From: Beijerinckiaceae bacterium
GTDB taxonomy: Bacteria; Pseudomonadota; Alphaproteobacteria; Rhizobiales; Beijerinckiaceae
Length of the DNA stretch: 37,195 nucleotides
Direction of reading: 5' to 3'
NCBI GenBank assembly: GCA_019745195.1
Contig: JAIETL010000063.1
Coordinates: forward strand, 1 to 37,195
The position numbers were made by a program, and so were the translations under genes. A model generated the notes under the pieces. That model was not told the DNA's origin. It did not search any database and saw nothing but the letters and a program-made list of their open reading frames with translations. Of the stretch, positions 1 to 8,453 are shown one piece after another. Numbering within the stretch: the stretch's first letter is position 1; each line of letters starts with the position of its first letter.

Positions 1-76
1 GGGGCTTTGCGTCGTGCCATCGGGAACCTCCATCGGGTCCATTATGGCCGCCCGCACACGGAAATCCTGACAGTCC
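1..76 (-). mobile_element. Possible insertion-sequence end abutting narG
   Basis: NarG similarity stops at about base 77. The NarG frame has a TGA at 68-70, and no frame of bases 1-76 reads as NarG, so this is not the natural upstream part of the gene. Read on the minus strand the segment begins GGGACTGTCAGGATTTCC and then contains an ATG (at base 22) opening a basic reading frame, MARRKA. That arrangement resembles the outer end of an IS256-like element followed by a transposase start. Calling it an IS is inference from pattern only; it could also be another rearrangement or an assembly artefact. Confidence 0.3.
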
Positions 77-88
77 CTCGATTTCCGG

Positions 89-1522
89 ATGTCGACGACC
101 TGTGTCTACTCCGACATCGTGTTGCCGACCGCCACCTGGTATGAGAAGAACGACCTAAACACATCTGACATGCACCCATTCATCCACCCGCTGACGGGCG
201 CGGTAGACCCCGCCTGGGAAGCTCGTTCGGACTGGGAAATCTACAAGGGCATCGCCAAGGCTTTCTCGGCAGTCGCGCCAGAGGTGCTGGGTGTCGAGAA
301 GGACGTCGTCCTCAACCCCATCAAGCACGATAGTCCCAACGAAATCGCTCAGGCCTTCGAGCCGAAGGACTGGAAGAAGGGCGAATGTGAACCTATCCCC
401 GGCAAGACCATGCCGGTGGTGGCAGTGGTCGAGCGTGACTATCCAAACACCTATGCCCGCTTCACAGCACTTGGCCCGCTTATGGATTCCATCGGCAATG
501 GCGTCAAAGGCATGGCCTGGAAAACCGGCCATGAGGTCCAGCATCTGAAAGAGCTGAACGGCGTCCATCTTGAAGGCGCCAACAAAGGCATGGCGAAGAT
601 CGTCACCGACATCGACGCGGCCGAGATGATCCTGATGTTGGCACCAGAAACCAATGGCGAGGTTGCCGTCAGGGCCTGGGAAGCCCTTGGCAAGACGACC
701 GGGCGCGAACACGCCCATCTCGCCTTGCCCAAGGAAGACGAGAAGATCCGCTTCCGCGATGTGGTGGCGCAACCGCGCAAGATCATCTCGGCCCCAACCT
801 GGTCCGGACTGGAGAGCGAGAAGGTCTGCTACAACGCCGGTTACACCAACGTCCACGAGTTGATCCCCTGGCGTACGCTGACCGGCCGCCAGCAGCTTTA
901 TCAGGACCACCTTTGGATGCGGGCATTCGGCGCAAGCCTGTGTGTCTATCGCTCGCCTCTGGACCTCAAGACCACGGCGCCAGTGATCGATCTCAAGCCC
1001 AATGGCGAAAAGCAGATCGTTCTGAACTTCATCACACCGCACCAGAAATGGGGCATCCATTCCACCTATACCGACAACCTGATGATGCTGACGCTCTCGC
1101 GCGGCGGCCCGATCGTCTGGCTGAGCGAGAACGACGCCAAGCGCGCAGGTATCGTCGACAATGACTGGGTCGAGGCTTTCAACAGTAATGGCGCGCTGGT
1201 GGCCCGTGCCGTTGTCTCGCAGCGCATGAAGGACGGCACGCTCTTCATGTACCACGCGCAGGAGAAGATCGTGAATGTGCCGGGCTCGGAGATGACCGGC
1301 AATCGCGGCGGCATCCACAACTCGGTCACCCGCATCGTCATAAACCCGACGCACATGATCGGTGGCTACGCCCAACTCGCCTATGACTTCAACTATTATG
1401 GCACGATCGGCACCAACCGCGATGAGTTCGTGGTGATCCGCAAGGTCAAGACCGTCGACTGGCTCGAACGGCCTTACGTCGACAAGCACGTCGCCACCAT
1501 CCCCGCACAAGCAGCCGAGTAA
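89..1522 (+). CDS. narG: Respiratory nitrate reductase alpha subunit, C-terminal part
   Basis: C-terminal 477 residues of NarG, the molybdenum (bis-MGD) subunit that reduces nitrate to nitrite on the cytoplasmic face of the membrane. The start of this piece (STTCVYSDIVLPTATWYEK, then NTSDMHPFIHPL) is the highly conserved NarG segment about two thirds along the protein. Full NarG is about 1240 residues, so roughly the first 750, including the FS0 iron-sulfur site and most of the cofactor pocket, are absent. The coding match reaches back only a few codons before the ATG (SLDFR) and then meets TGA at 68-70. The ATG is therefore an internal methionine, not a real start. The gene is followed after 14 bases by narH. 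As seen here it cannot make a working enzyme unless the rest lies elsewhere. Confidence 0.93.
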   Translation: MSTTCVYSDIVLPTATWYEKNDLNTSDMHPFIHPLTGAVDPAWEARSDWEIYKGIAKAFSAVAPEVLGVEKDVVLNPIKHDSPNEIAQAFEPKDWKKGECEPIPGKTMPVVAVVERDYPNTYARFTALGPLMDSIGNGVKGMAWKTGHEVQHLKELNGVHLEGANKGMAKIVTDIDAAEMILMLAPETNGEVAVRAWEALGKTTGREHAHLALPKEDEKIRFRDVVAQPRKIISAPTWSGLESEKVCYNAGYTNVHELIPWRTLTGRQQLYQDHLWMRAFGASLCVYRSPLDLKTTAPVIDLKPNGEKQIVLNFITPHQKWGIHSTYTDNLMMLTLSRGGPIVWLSENDAKRAGIVDNDWVEAFNSNGALVARAVVSQRMKDGTLFMYHAQEKIVNVPGSEMTGNRGGIHNSVTRIVINPTHMIGGYAQLAYDFNYYGTIGTNRDEFVVIRKVKTVDWLERPYVDKHVATIPAQAAE

Positions 1523-1536
1523 GAAGGATCAATCCG

Positions 1537-3063
1537 ATGAAAATTCGCGCTCAGATTGCGATGGTTCTCAACCTCGACAAATGCATCGGCTGTCATACCT
1601 GCTCGGTGACGTGCAAGAACGTCTGGACCAACCGCGAAGGCATGGAATACGCGTGGTTCAACAATGTCGAGACCAAGCCCGGCATCGGTTATCCCAAGGA
1701 CTGGGAGAACCAGAACAAGTGGAAGGGCGGCTGGAAGCGCAAGGCCAATGGCAAGATCGAGCCGCGCATTGGCGGCAAATGGCGCGTTCTGGCGAACATC
1801 TTCGCCAACCCCGACATGCCTGAAATCGATGACTACTACGAGCCGTTCACCTTCGACTATGAGCACCTCCAGAAGGCGCCAGAACTCGAGGCCTTTCCGA
1901 CCGCCCGCCCACGATCCTTGATCACCGGCGAGCGGATGGAAAAGATCGAGTGGGGGCCAAATTGGGAGGAAATTCTCGGTGGCGAGTTCTCTAAGCGCTC
2001 CAAGGATGCCAATTTTGAAGGCGTCCAGAAGGAGATGTACGGCCAGTTCGAAAACACCTTCATGATGTACTTGCCGAGGCTGTGCGAGCACTGCCTTAAC
2101 CCGACCTGTGCTGCAGCTTGCCCCTCAGGCGCGATTTACAAGCGCGAGGAAGACGGCATCGTCCTGATCGATCAGGACAAGTGCCGGGGATGGCGCATGT
2201 GCGTGTCGGGTTGCCCTTACAAGAAGATCTACTTCAACTGGTCATCCGGCAAATCCGAGAAGTGCATTTTCTGCTATCCGCGCATCGAGGCTGGCCAGCC
2301 GACGGTGTGCTCGGAAACCTGTGTCGGTCGCATCCGGTATCTCGGTGTGATGCTTTATGATGCTGATCGCATCGAGGAGGCCGCGAGCGTCCCCAACGAC
2401 AAGGACCTCTACGAGGCCCAGATGAAGATCTTCCTCAATCCGGAAGATCCAGCGGTGATCGCACAAGCCCGCTCCGACGGCATTTCGGACTCCTGGCTCG
2501 CAGCTGCACGGCTTTCGCCGATCTACAAAATGGCGATGGAATGGAAGGTCGCGTTCCCGCTGCATCCCGAATACCGCACGCTGCCAATGGTCTGGTACGT
2601 GCCGCCGCTCTCGCCGATCACGGCTGCTGCCGAAGCAGGCAAGATGGGCATCGACGGTGGCATGCCGGATGTGAAGTCGCTCCGCATTCCGCTGAAGTAT
2701 CTCGCCAATCTGCTCACGGCGGGAGACGAGGCTCCTGTTGCCCGGGGACTCGAGCGGATGCTGGCTATGCGCACCTACATGCGTGCCAAGACCGTAGACG
2801 GCGTGATCGACGAAGCCGTGGCGAAAAGGGTTGGGCTCACCCCCGCCCAGATCGAGAATATGTACCACATCATGGCGATCGCCAATTACGAGGACCGTTT
2901 TGTCATCCCAACAGCGCACCGCGAGGTGACCGAGGACGCCTACGAGTTACGCGGCAATTGCGGCTTCTCCTTCGGCGATGGCTGCATGCCCTCCGACAAC
3001 AGCGCCAATCTCTTTGGCGGCGTGAAGGTGAAGAACGACAAGCCAAAAGTGGGGACCTACTGA
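1537..3063 (+). CDS. narH: Respiratory nitrate reductase beta subunit
   Basis: 508-residue electron-transfer subunit carrying four iron-sulfur clusters between NarI haems and NarG. The first Cys group is at C16, C19, C22 and C26, the same positions as in E. coli NarH. A second group (CEHC, then CAAAC) starts at C183. The third group is CRGWRMC at 216-222, where Trp219 replaces the fourth Cys, as expected for the [3Fe-4S] cluster. A final group (CIFC, then CSETC) follows. A purine-rich ribosome site (AAGAAGGA) overlaps the narG stop. Length and motifs are those of a complete, normal NarH. Confidence 0.97.
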   Translation: MKIRAQIAMVLNLDKCIGCHTCSVTCKNVWTNREGMEYAWFNNVETKPGIGYPKDWENQNKWKGGWKRKANGKIEPRIGGKWRVLANIFANPDMPEIDDYYEPFTFDYEHLQKAPELEAFPTARPRSLITGERMEKIEWGPNWEEILGGEFSKRSKDANFEGVQKEMYGQFENTFMMYLPRLCEHCLNPTCAAACPSGAIYKREEDGIVLIDQDKCRGWRMCVSGCPYKKIYFNWSSGKSEKCIFCYPRIEAGQPTVCSETCVGRIRYLGVMLYDADRIEEAASVPNDKDLYEAQMKIFLNPEDPAVIAQARSDGISDSWLAAARLSPIYKMAMEWKVAFPLHPEYRTLPMVWYVPPLSPITAAAEAGKMGIDGGMPDVKSLRIPLKYLANLLTAGDEAPVARGLERMLAMRTYMRAKTVDGVIDEAVAKRVGLTPAQIENMYHIMAIANYEDRFVIPTAHREVTEDAYELRGNCGFSFGDGCMPSDNSANLFGGVKVKNDKPKVGTY

Positions 3064-3064
3064 C

Positions 3065-3817
3065 ATGAAGACCCTCAAGGTTCTCTCTGCGCTGCTGACC
3101 TATCCGACAGCCGATCTACAAGCCGCCCGCGATGAACTCATCGCCGTCATCGAGCATGAGGCGGTTCTGCCTAAAGCGGACCGCAAGGCGCTCATTGCCC
3201 TGATCGATGATCTGGCTGATGGTGATCTGATGGACAGGCAGGAGCGCTTCATCTTGCTGTTCGACCGCACCCGTGCGCTCTCATTGCACCTGTTCGAGCA
3301 TGTCCACGGCGAAAGCCGCGATCGCGGACAGGCGATGGTCGACCTCATCAAGGTCTATGAGGATGGCGGCTACACGCCGACTATTTCCGAGTTGCCGGAC
3401 TTCCTGCCGCTGTTTCTGGAGTTTGCATCGACGCGCACGCCAGTGGAAGCGGTCGAACTTGTGGGGCAGCCCGCGCATGTGTTTGCTGCACTGCGTGAGC
3501 GCCTGCGCAAACGTCAGTCACCCTATGAAGCTGTCTTCGCTGCATTGTCGAGTTTGAGCAAGGCCAAGCCGGATGCCGCCATGATTGCGCGCCTGCTGGC
3601 CGAGCCTGACCCGGAGCCCGATGACCTTGAAGCACTCGATGCGGCATGGGCCGAAGAGGAGGTTCTGTTCGGACCCGGCGCGGCCGCTGATGATTGCGGC
3701 AAGGACTCGTTGTCTTCGAAGTTGCGCCAGGCACGCCGTCCAGCACCGGGACTTGAACCCATTCCGGGTGCTGGTCCTCGCACAACCTTCACCCATACCG
3801 GCAACGCGGCACGCTGA
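3065..3817 (+). CDS. narJ: Nitrate reductase assembly chaperone
   Basis: 250-residue NarJ/NarW chaperone (TorD-like helical fold) that binds apo-NarG and helps insert the molybdenum cofactor and FS0 cluster. The diagnostic segment LFEHVHGESRDRGQAMVDL lies at about residues 76-94. The ATG comes one base after the narH stop, indicating translational coupling. The last 35 or so residues are Pro/Arg/Thr-rich and variable in the family. It is not part of the final enzyme. The position between narH and narI is the canonical order. Confidence 0.96.
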   Translation: MKTLKVLSALLTYPTADLQAARDELIAVIEHEAVLPKADRKALIALIDDLADGDLMDRQERFILLFDRTRALSLHLFEHVHGESRDRGQAMVDLIKVYEDGGYTPTISELPDFLPLFLEFASTRTPVEAVELVGQPAHVFAALRERLRKRQSPYEAVFAALSSLSKAKPDAAMIARLLAEPDPEPDDLEALDAAWAEEEVLFGPGAAADDCGKDSLSSKLRQARRPAPGLEPIPGAGPRTTFTHTGNAAR

Positions 3818-3828
3818 GGAGATTAGCC

Positions 3829-4560
3829 ATGACCGACGTCATCTTCCACATCCTCTTCGTCTGGTACCCGTACGTCTGCCTCTCCGCCTTCATCTTCGGC
3901 AGCCTGATCCGCTTTGACCGCGAGCAATACACTTGGCGCGCGAGTTCAAGCCAGCTGCTGCGCAAGAAGCAGCTGAGGTGGGGCTCGAACCTATTCCATT
4001 TCGGCATCCTGTTTCTGTTTCTTGGCCATGCCGTTGGCCTGCTAACGCCAAAGTTCATCTACACGCTGGTCATGAGCGTGGAGCAGAAGCAGTTGATCGC
4101 GATCACTGCGGGCGGCATCGCCGGATTGATCTGTTTCATCGGGTTGACGCTGCTTCTACATCGCCGTCTGTTTGACGCGCGCATCCGCCAGACATCGACC
4201 TACATGGATCTCGGCGTGCTGGGCATTCTCTGGGTGCAGTTGTGTCTTGGCCTGCTGACGCTGCCCTTGTCCCTTCAGCATTCTGATGGATCAGTCATGC
4301 TGGTGCTGGCGCACTGGGCGCAGGGCATTGTCACGGTCCAGCCGGTGGATGCCAAAACGCTGCAAGGGCTGAGTTGGCCCTATCTGGTCCATCTCGTTCT
4401 GGGCATGACGATTTTCCTGATCTTTCCGTTCTCGCGGCTGGTCCATGTCTGGTCGGCACCGGTCTGGTATCTCGGACGGAAGGGCTATCAGGTCGTCCGA
4501 ACACGGCGATTGCTCGCGCCTGGTGGAGCGTCCCGCACACCAACCCATCCTGCGGAGTGA
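3829..4560 (+). CDS. narI: Respiratory nitrate reductase gamma subunit (cytochrome b)
   Basis: 243-residue membrane subunit that oxidises quinol and passes electrons through two b haems to NarH. Five hydrophobic helices are visible. The four haem-ligand histidines fall at H57, H67, H188 and H206, each one residue later than the E. coli ligands (56, 66, 187, 205). The ribosome site GAGGAG lies 8 bases upstream of the ATG. The C-terminus after about residue 220 is a short basic tail. The gene is complete and ordinary. Confidence 0.97.
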   Translation: MTDVIFHILFVWYPYVCLSAFIFGSLIRFDREQYTWRASSSQLLRKKQLRWGSNLFHFGILFLFLGHAVGLLTPKFIYTLVMSVEQKQLIAITAGGIAGLICFIGLTLLLHRRLFDARIRQTSTYMDLGVLGILWVQLCLGLLTLPLSLQHSDGSVMLVLAHWAQGIVTVQPVDAKTLQGLSWPYLVHLVLGMTIFLIFPFSRLVHVWSAPVWYLGRKGYQVVRTRRLLAPGGASRTPTHPAE

Positions 4561-4566
4561 CCCACA

Positions 4567-5415
4567 ATGGCAACGTCCAATGAAACGACCGCCTGTGCGG
4601 TCAAACCCGCCGTCAGTGCCAAGCCAAAGACGGTGAGTGTCAACGGTATCTCGATCGCCCGGGATGCAATTGCGCGGGAGACCCAGAACCACCCCGCCGC
4701 CAAACCGATCGATGCATGGCAAGCTGCGGCGCGCGCTCTGGTTATTCGGGAGCTCCTGCTTCAGGAAGCTGCGCGCCTTGGCATTTCGGCTGATCCGGCC
4801 AGCGATGCAGACGGGCGGTACGAAACAGAGGAAGAGGCACGCATGCGGGGCCTCATCGAGCGGGAAGTGCTGATCCCAGAGTGTGATGAACCGACCTGCA
4901 GACGCTTTTACCAGCAGAATCAGCGCCGCTTCCGCTCGCAGGACTTGTATGAAGTTTCGCACATTCTCTTGCCAATTGCTCAGGGTGAAGGCGTTGCGGC
5001 GCAAGTAAAAGAGCTTGCCGTGGTGTTGCTTGGCACCTTGCTTGACGACCCTGAACGCTTCGAGGCGCTGGCCCGGCAGCACTCCGCCTGTCCATCCAAG
5101 CAGGTTGGCGGTAGCCTTGGCCAGATCGGGCCGAGCCAGACGGTGCGTGAGTTCGAAAAGGCTCTCGCTACAATGGAAGCCGGCCGCATTCACCCTGAGC
5201 CTGTCGAAAGCCGCTACGGAGTTCACATCGTGCGGGTCGATCGCAAGATCGAAGGACGGCAACTGCCCTTCGAGATCGCAAGACCCCTGATTGAGGGCTA
5301 CCTCACAGAGCGCGTGCAGCGCACGGCGCAGCGCCAGTACATCAGCCTTCTTGCCGGCCGCGCCACAATCGAGGGCATTGCCCTTGAGGCTTCAACTTCT
5401 CCCTTAATCCAGTGA
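4567..5415 (+). CDS. Parvulin-type peptidyl-prolyl isomerase of the nar operon
   Basis: 282-residue protein with a C-terminal parvulin (rotamase/PpiC) domain at about residues 130-235. Visible motifs are YEVSHILLP, a central GGSLG, and YGVHIVRVDRK at the end of the domain. The N-terminal half is a helical SurA/NifM-like region without an obvious signal peptide, so a cytoplasmic role is likely. It starts 6 bases after narI. Parvulins of this kind are common after narI in denitrifying proteobacteria and are presumed to help fold or mature the reductase (established context; the role is inferred). NifM is the closest functional analogy. Confidence 0.88.
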   Translation: MATSNETTACAVKPAVSAKPKTVSVNGISIARDAIARETQNHPAAKPIDAWQAAARALVIRELLLQEAARLGISADPASDADGRYETEEEARMRGLIEREVLIPECDEPTCRRFYQQNQRRFRSQDLYEVSHILLPIAQGEGVAAQVKELAVVLLGTLLDDPERFEALARQHSACPSKQVGGSLGQIGPSQTVREFEKALATMEAGRIHPEPVESRYGVHIVRVDRKIEGRQLPFEIARPLIEGYLTERVQRTAQRQYISLLAGRATIEGIALEASTSPLIQ

Positions 5416-5425
5416 GGAGGCCATC

Positions 5426-5782
5426 ATGCTGCTCGGCACGATCATGAACGAATTGCGCGATGAGACCGTCGCTGCATCTGCCTTGATGCAGCTCGGTGAC
5501 GTCATCCTGGTTGCGGAAGTGGATGCTGCCCGCGCCCCTCATGAGGAGAGCATCGGGGAGTATGTTTCAGGGGCCGCCCAAAGATTTGCGCGCAAGGCCT
5601 CTGACGAGGACTGGCTTGCCCTGATGACGGCACTGGAGCGAACAGACAATCCCGCCGCGACGTGCCTGACGACCATGGTCAAGTGGTCGATCGCTTCTGA
5701 TGCGAAAAGCAATGAACCGGATGCAATCGCCGCCGGTTGCGCTTGCGGAGGGGGCGCGGGAAGCTGTCATGAAAGCCCATGA
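5426..5782 (+). CDS. Small conserved-context protein with a Cys-rich tail
   Basis: 118 residues; family not recognised. There is no signal peptide or membrane segment. The body is acidic and helical (residues 1-95). The C-terminus is a Gly/Cys tail with the pattern C-x-C-x6-C-H (CACGGGAGSCH), which looks like a metal- or cluster-binding motif. A GAGGAGG ribosome site sits just before the ATG. It lies between the isomerase and the hemerythrin gene and overlaps the latter by 14 bases, so it is expressed with the nitrate reductase operon. A role in metal handling or enzyme maturation is a guess. Confidence 0.7.
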   Translation: MLLGTIMNELRDETVAASALMQLGDVILVAEVDAARAPHEESIGEYVSGAAQRFARKASDEDWLALMTALERTDNPAATCLTTMVKWSIASDAKSNEPDAIAAGCACGGGAGSCHESP

Positions 5783-6341
5783 CCGCCCTTCTCCTTCCAG
5801 CATCATTCATCAAGGCACAGCGCTGAGTATTGAAAATATTCCGCTCTCTGTGCTCGATGAACCGCTGGACTACATCCACGCTGACCATAGCCGCAAACGC
5901 AAGATATGCGCGGCGCTCCTTGAGGTTGCGGGCGCGCGCAGTGTCAGCAGAAGTGTTGCAGACCGGGTAACGGCATTCCTCACGGGTGAGCTCAGACTGC
6001 ATCACGCCGATGAGGATGAGAGCCTGTTTCCTGCCTTGCGCCGTCGGCTCGTGCCGGAGGATAATCTGGGCGTTGTGCTGGCTCGCCTTGGAGAAGACCA
6101 TCGGCGAAGCGATGCCATGATTGATGCTGTTGCAACAGCGCTGACGCAAACTCCGGCTTCGGATCCAGTCTGCCTCTCAACCGGCGAATGCGAACTGCTT
6201 CAGGTCTATGCAAATGCCGAACAACAGCATCTCGCACTCGAAAACGGCGTGGTGATGGGGATCGCGCGTATCCGACTAACCAAAGGTGATATCAAGACCA
6301 TCAGTGAAGGCATGAAGGCCCGGCGCGGCGTGGTCCACTGA
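5769..6341 (+). CDS. Hemerythrin-like (HHE) domain protein
   Basis: 190 residues from the preferred ATG, which has a GGAGGGGG site about 10 bases upstream; an in-frame ATG at 5700 would force a long overlap. The four-helix HHE pattern is clear: YIHADH near residue 33, LRLHHADEDESLFP near residue 75, GEDHRRSD near residue 108, then EQQHLALEN near residue 148. Such proteins bind a di-iron or other iron centre and are linked to O2, NO or iron sensing and to repair of Fe-S proteins under nitrosative stress (family knowledge). Placement in a nitrate respiration operon fits a role against NO or in iron supply, but that is inference. Confidence 0.88.
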   Translation: MKAHDRPSPSSIIHQGTALSIENIPLSVLDEPLDYIHADHSRKRKICAALLEVAGARSVSRSVADRVTAFLTGELRLHHADEDESLFPALRRRLVPEDNLGVVLARLGEDHRRSDAMIDAVATALTQTPASDPVCLSTGECELLQVYANAEQQHLALENGVVMGIARIRLTKGDIKTISEGMKARRGVVH

Positions 6342-7132
6342 TGTCAAAATCGCTCGATCATCTCTTCGATCAGAACTTGGGCTGGGCCCAGGCCAAAACC
6401 CGTGACGATCCGGGCTTTTTCCGCCGTATGGCAGAACAGCAAACGCCCAATTATCTCTGGATCGGATGTTCGGACAGCCGTGTGACCGCCAATGATGTTC
6501 TGGGCCTTGATCCGGGCGAAGTCTTTGTCCACCGCAACATCGCCAATATCGTTCATACCAGCGATCTCAACATCTTGTCGGTGCTGGAATACGCGGTTGA
6601 TCACCTCGAGGTCAGCCATGTCATCGTCTGTGGCCACTATGGCTGCGGTGGCGTGCAGCGGGCCATGGTGAACGAGCGTGGCGCCATGCTCGACCACTGG
6701 CTCCAGCCGCTGACCATGCTGTATCGCAAGCATCGTCCGCTCTTCGATGCTCTTCCCGATGAAGGTGCACGTCTTGATCGCCTGTGTGAACTCAATATCG
6801 AGATGCAGGTGCGCAGGCTCGCGGCAACGCCTATTGTCGAGAATGCTTGGGCACGCGGCCAGAAGCTCAATCTACACGGCTGGATCTACGCCATTCACGA
6901 CGGGCTGATCCGGGACCTCGGTCCCCATCTCTCCTCCGCAAGCGAACGCGACGCGCTCCTGTCGATCGATCAGCGCGTGGCTGAGCCCGTCGAGCCGCAA
7001 AGCGCGCGGCGACGGCAGGCTGAAGACGCATTTGCCGGACTTGATCTTTCCGACATGGCTTCGCCGCCCTGCTGCATGCTGCCGCTGGCCTATAGCTCCA
7101 GCCTTCCGAAGACAGGCGGCAAAGATGAGTGA
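6341..7132 (+). CDS. can: Beta-class carbonic anhydrase
   Basis: 263 residues. The zinc ligands and catalytic dyad are visible: C43-x-D45-x-R47 in IGCSDSR, and H99-x2-C102 in GHYGCGG, each one residue later than in E. coli Can. The enzyme interconverts CO2 and bicarbonate in the cytoplasm. Its start codon shares a base with the previous stop (TGATG), so it is translationally coupled to the hemerythrin gene. The last 40 or so residues are an extension beyond the core fold. A carbonic anhydrase in a nar operon is not standard; pH or bicarbonate balance during proton-consuming nitrate reduction is a possible reason. Confidence 0.95.
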   Translation: MSKSLDHLFDQNLGWAQAKTRDDPGFFRRMAEQQTPNYLWIGCSDSRVTANDVLGLDPGEVFVHRNIANIVHTSDLNILSVLEYAVDHLEVSHVIVCGHYGCGGVQRAMVNERGAMLDHWLQPLTMLYRKHRPLFDALPDEGARLDRLCELNIEMQVRRLAATPIVENAWARGQKLNLHGWIYAIHDGLIRDLGPHLSSASERDALLSIDQRVAEPVEPQSARRRQAEDAFAGLDLSDMASPPCCMLPLAYSSSLPKTGGKDE

Positions 7133-7658
7133 TCTCTTCAAGATCGGCGTGCTCGTCTGCTCCGACCGGGCTTCTCGCGGAATCTACAAAAATCAGGGCG
7201 GACCTGCGGTCGAGGCCTATCTGACTGATGTGATCTCGACGCCATGGCAAGCGCATTGCGTGGTGGTCAGCGATGATCAGGCGCGGATTTCCGAATGCTT
7301 GCGCCAACTGGCTGACATTGATCGGTGCGGCCTTGTTCTGACAACGGGCGGCACCGGGCCAGCGCCGCGTGATGTCACGCCGGAAGCAACGATGGCGGTT
7401 TGCGACCGGCTATTGCCGGGCTTTGGCGAGATCATGCGCATGGCAAGCCTGCGCGAGGTTCCCACCGCAATCCTGTCACGACAACTGGCGGGAACACGGG
7501 GCGCTTGCCTGATCATCAACCTGCCGGGCCGTCCATCGTCGATCAAGACCTGCCTCGATGCCGTCTTCCCGGCGGTGCCCTATTGCCTCGACCTGATCGG
7601 TGCGGGGCGGATCGAAACTGATCCCGCCAGATGCCCCAGTTTTCGCCCTGCCGTCTGA
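7125..7658 (+). CDS. mogA: Molybdopterin adenylyltransferase
   Basis: 177 residues that align with E. coli MogA over nearly the whole length: CSDRASRGIY at the start, LTTGGTGPAPRDVTPEAT in the middle, and LPGRPSSIKTCLDAV followed by VPYCLDL near the end. MogA adenylates molybdopterin before molybdenum insertion by MoeA, which NarG needs. The ATG overlaps the carbonic anhydrase stop by 8 bases. A longer frame opens at 7032 but would lie inside the preceding gene, and the family begins at this ATG. It gives the operon its own cofactor-supply step. Confidence 0.93.
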   Translation: MSDLFKIGVLVCSDRASRGIYKNQGGPAVEAYLTDVISTPWQAHCVVVSDDQARISECLRQLADIDRCGLVLTTGGTGPAPRDVTPEATMAVCDRLLPGFGEIMRMASLREVPTAILSRQLAGTRGACLIINLPGRPSSIKTCLDAVFPAVPYCLDLIGAGRIETDPARCPSFRPAV

Positions 7659-7685
7659 ATTCACTTTTGTAAGGAGTCACCGTCC

Positions 7686-8453
7686 ATGGCGCACCTTAAC
7701 CCCAGGTCTCCGATCACAGCCATCCTCTACAGCGAGGGGCGCGACGTTGATCCGGTGATGGCGCGGCTCGCAAGCAGGCTTGCAGAAAGCGGTGTCCGAA
7801 TAGCAGGCTTCGTGCAGTGCAATCTTCCACGCGCGGACCGTCGTCGCTGCGACATGGCACTACAAGAAATTTCCAGTGGCGAAATCATCGGTATCTCGCA
7901 GGATCGCGGCCCATTGGCCCGCGGCTGCCACCTCAATGTCAGCGAGTTGCTGCGCGGTATGCAACTGGGCCGAGAAGCGCTGGCTCAGAGGCCAGACCTT
8001 TTGCTGATCAACAAGTTCGGCAAAACTGAAGGTGAAGGCGGCGGGTTCAGACCGTTGATTGCTGAAGCCATCGAACTTGGCGTGCCCGTGCTCATTGCCG
8101 TGCCCTGGCGCAATATCGACAGCTGGCGCGCATTTTCCGGCGAACTGTCAACTGAAGTTGCAATTGATGACCTTGTAGCCAGCCCTTCGGGGATTGATCC
8201 AGCGCAGCGCAGCTTTGAACATGTCAGGCTAGATCCGGCGCATTATGTTGGAACCGCAGGAGCGGAGAGAATGGGCGCCAAAGTGCCGCAACATCAACGA
8301 TACGCGATGATCGATGATGACATTGACCTTCTCGGACTGATGATCGTTGCCCCTCGGTGGCCTGCCCAGGTGGCCGCCTCCGGCCTCGAGATGAGAGAGA
8401 CTGCGGTCGACAGTCCCGGCAGCGCGAAGCCCATGCGAAGTCGTAACGCATGA
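7686..8453 (+). CDS. DUF2478 protein, molybdenum-associated putative NTPase
   Basis: 255 residues matching the DUF2478 family. The N-terminal half has the family pattern (ITAILYSEGRDVDPVMARLA, then RGPLARGCHLN and DLLLINKFGKTEGEGGGFR), a P-loop-like fold seen near molybdate and molybdoenzyme genes. The stretch INKFGKxEGEGGG is the strongest signature. The last 80 residues are a variable tail not seen in short family members. AAGGAG lies before the ATG. Its function is unproven; a role in nucleotide-dependent cofactor or molybdate handling is inferred from its neighbours mogA and nar. It overlaps the next gene by 4 bases (ATGA). Confidence 0.8.
   Translation: MAHLNPRSPITAILYSEGRDVDPVMARLASRLAESGVRIAGFVQCNLPRADRRRCDMALQEISSGEIIGISQDRGPLARGCHLNVSELLRGMQLGREALAQRPDLLLINKFGKTEGEGGGFRPLIAEAIELGVPVLIAVPWRNIDSWRAFSGELSTEVAIDDLVASPSGIDPAQRSFEHVRLDPAHYVGTAGAERMGAKVPQHQRYAMIDDDIDLLGLMIVAPRWPAQVAASGLEMRETAVDSPGSAKPMRSRNA

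Noticed and set aside
155..1510. 451-codon open frame on the minus strand opposite narG
   Set aside because: It mirrors the narG coding frame in GC-rich DNA and resembles no protein family; narG homology on the plus strand is certain.
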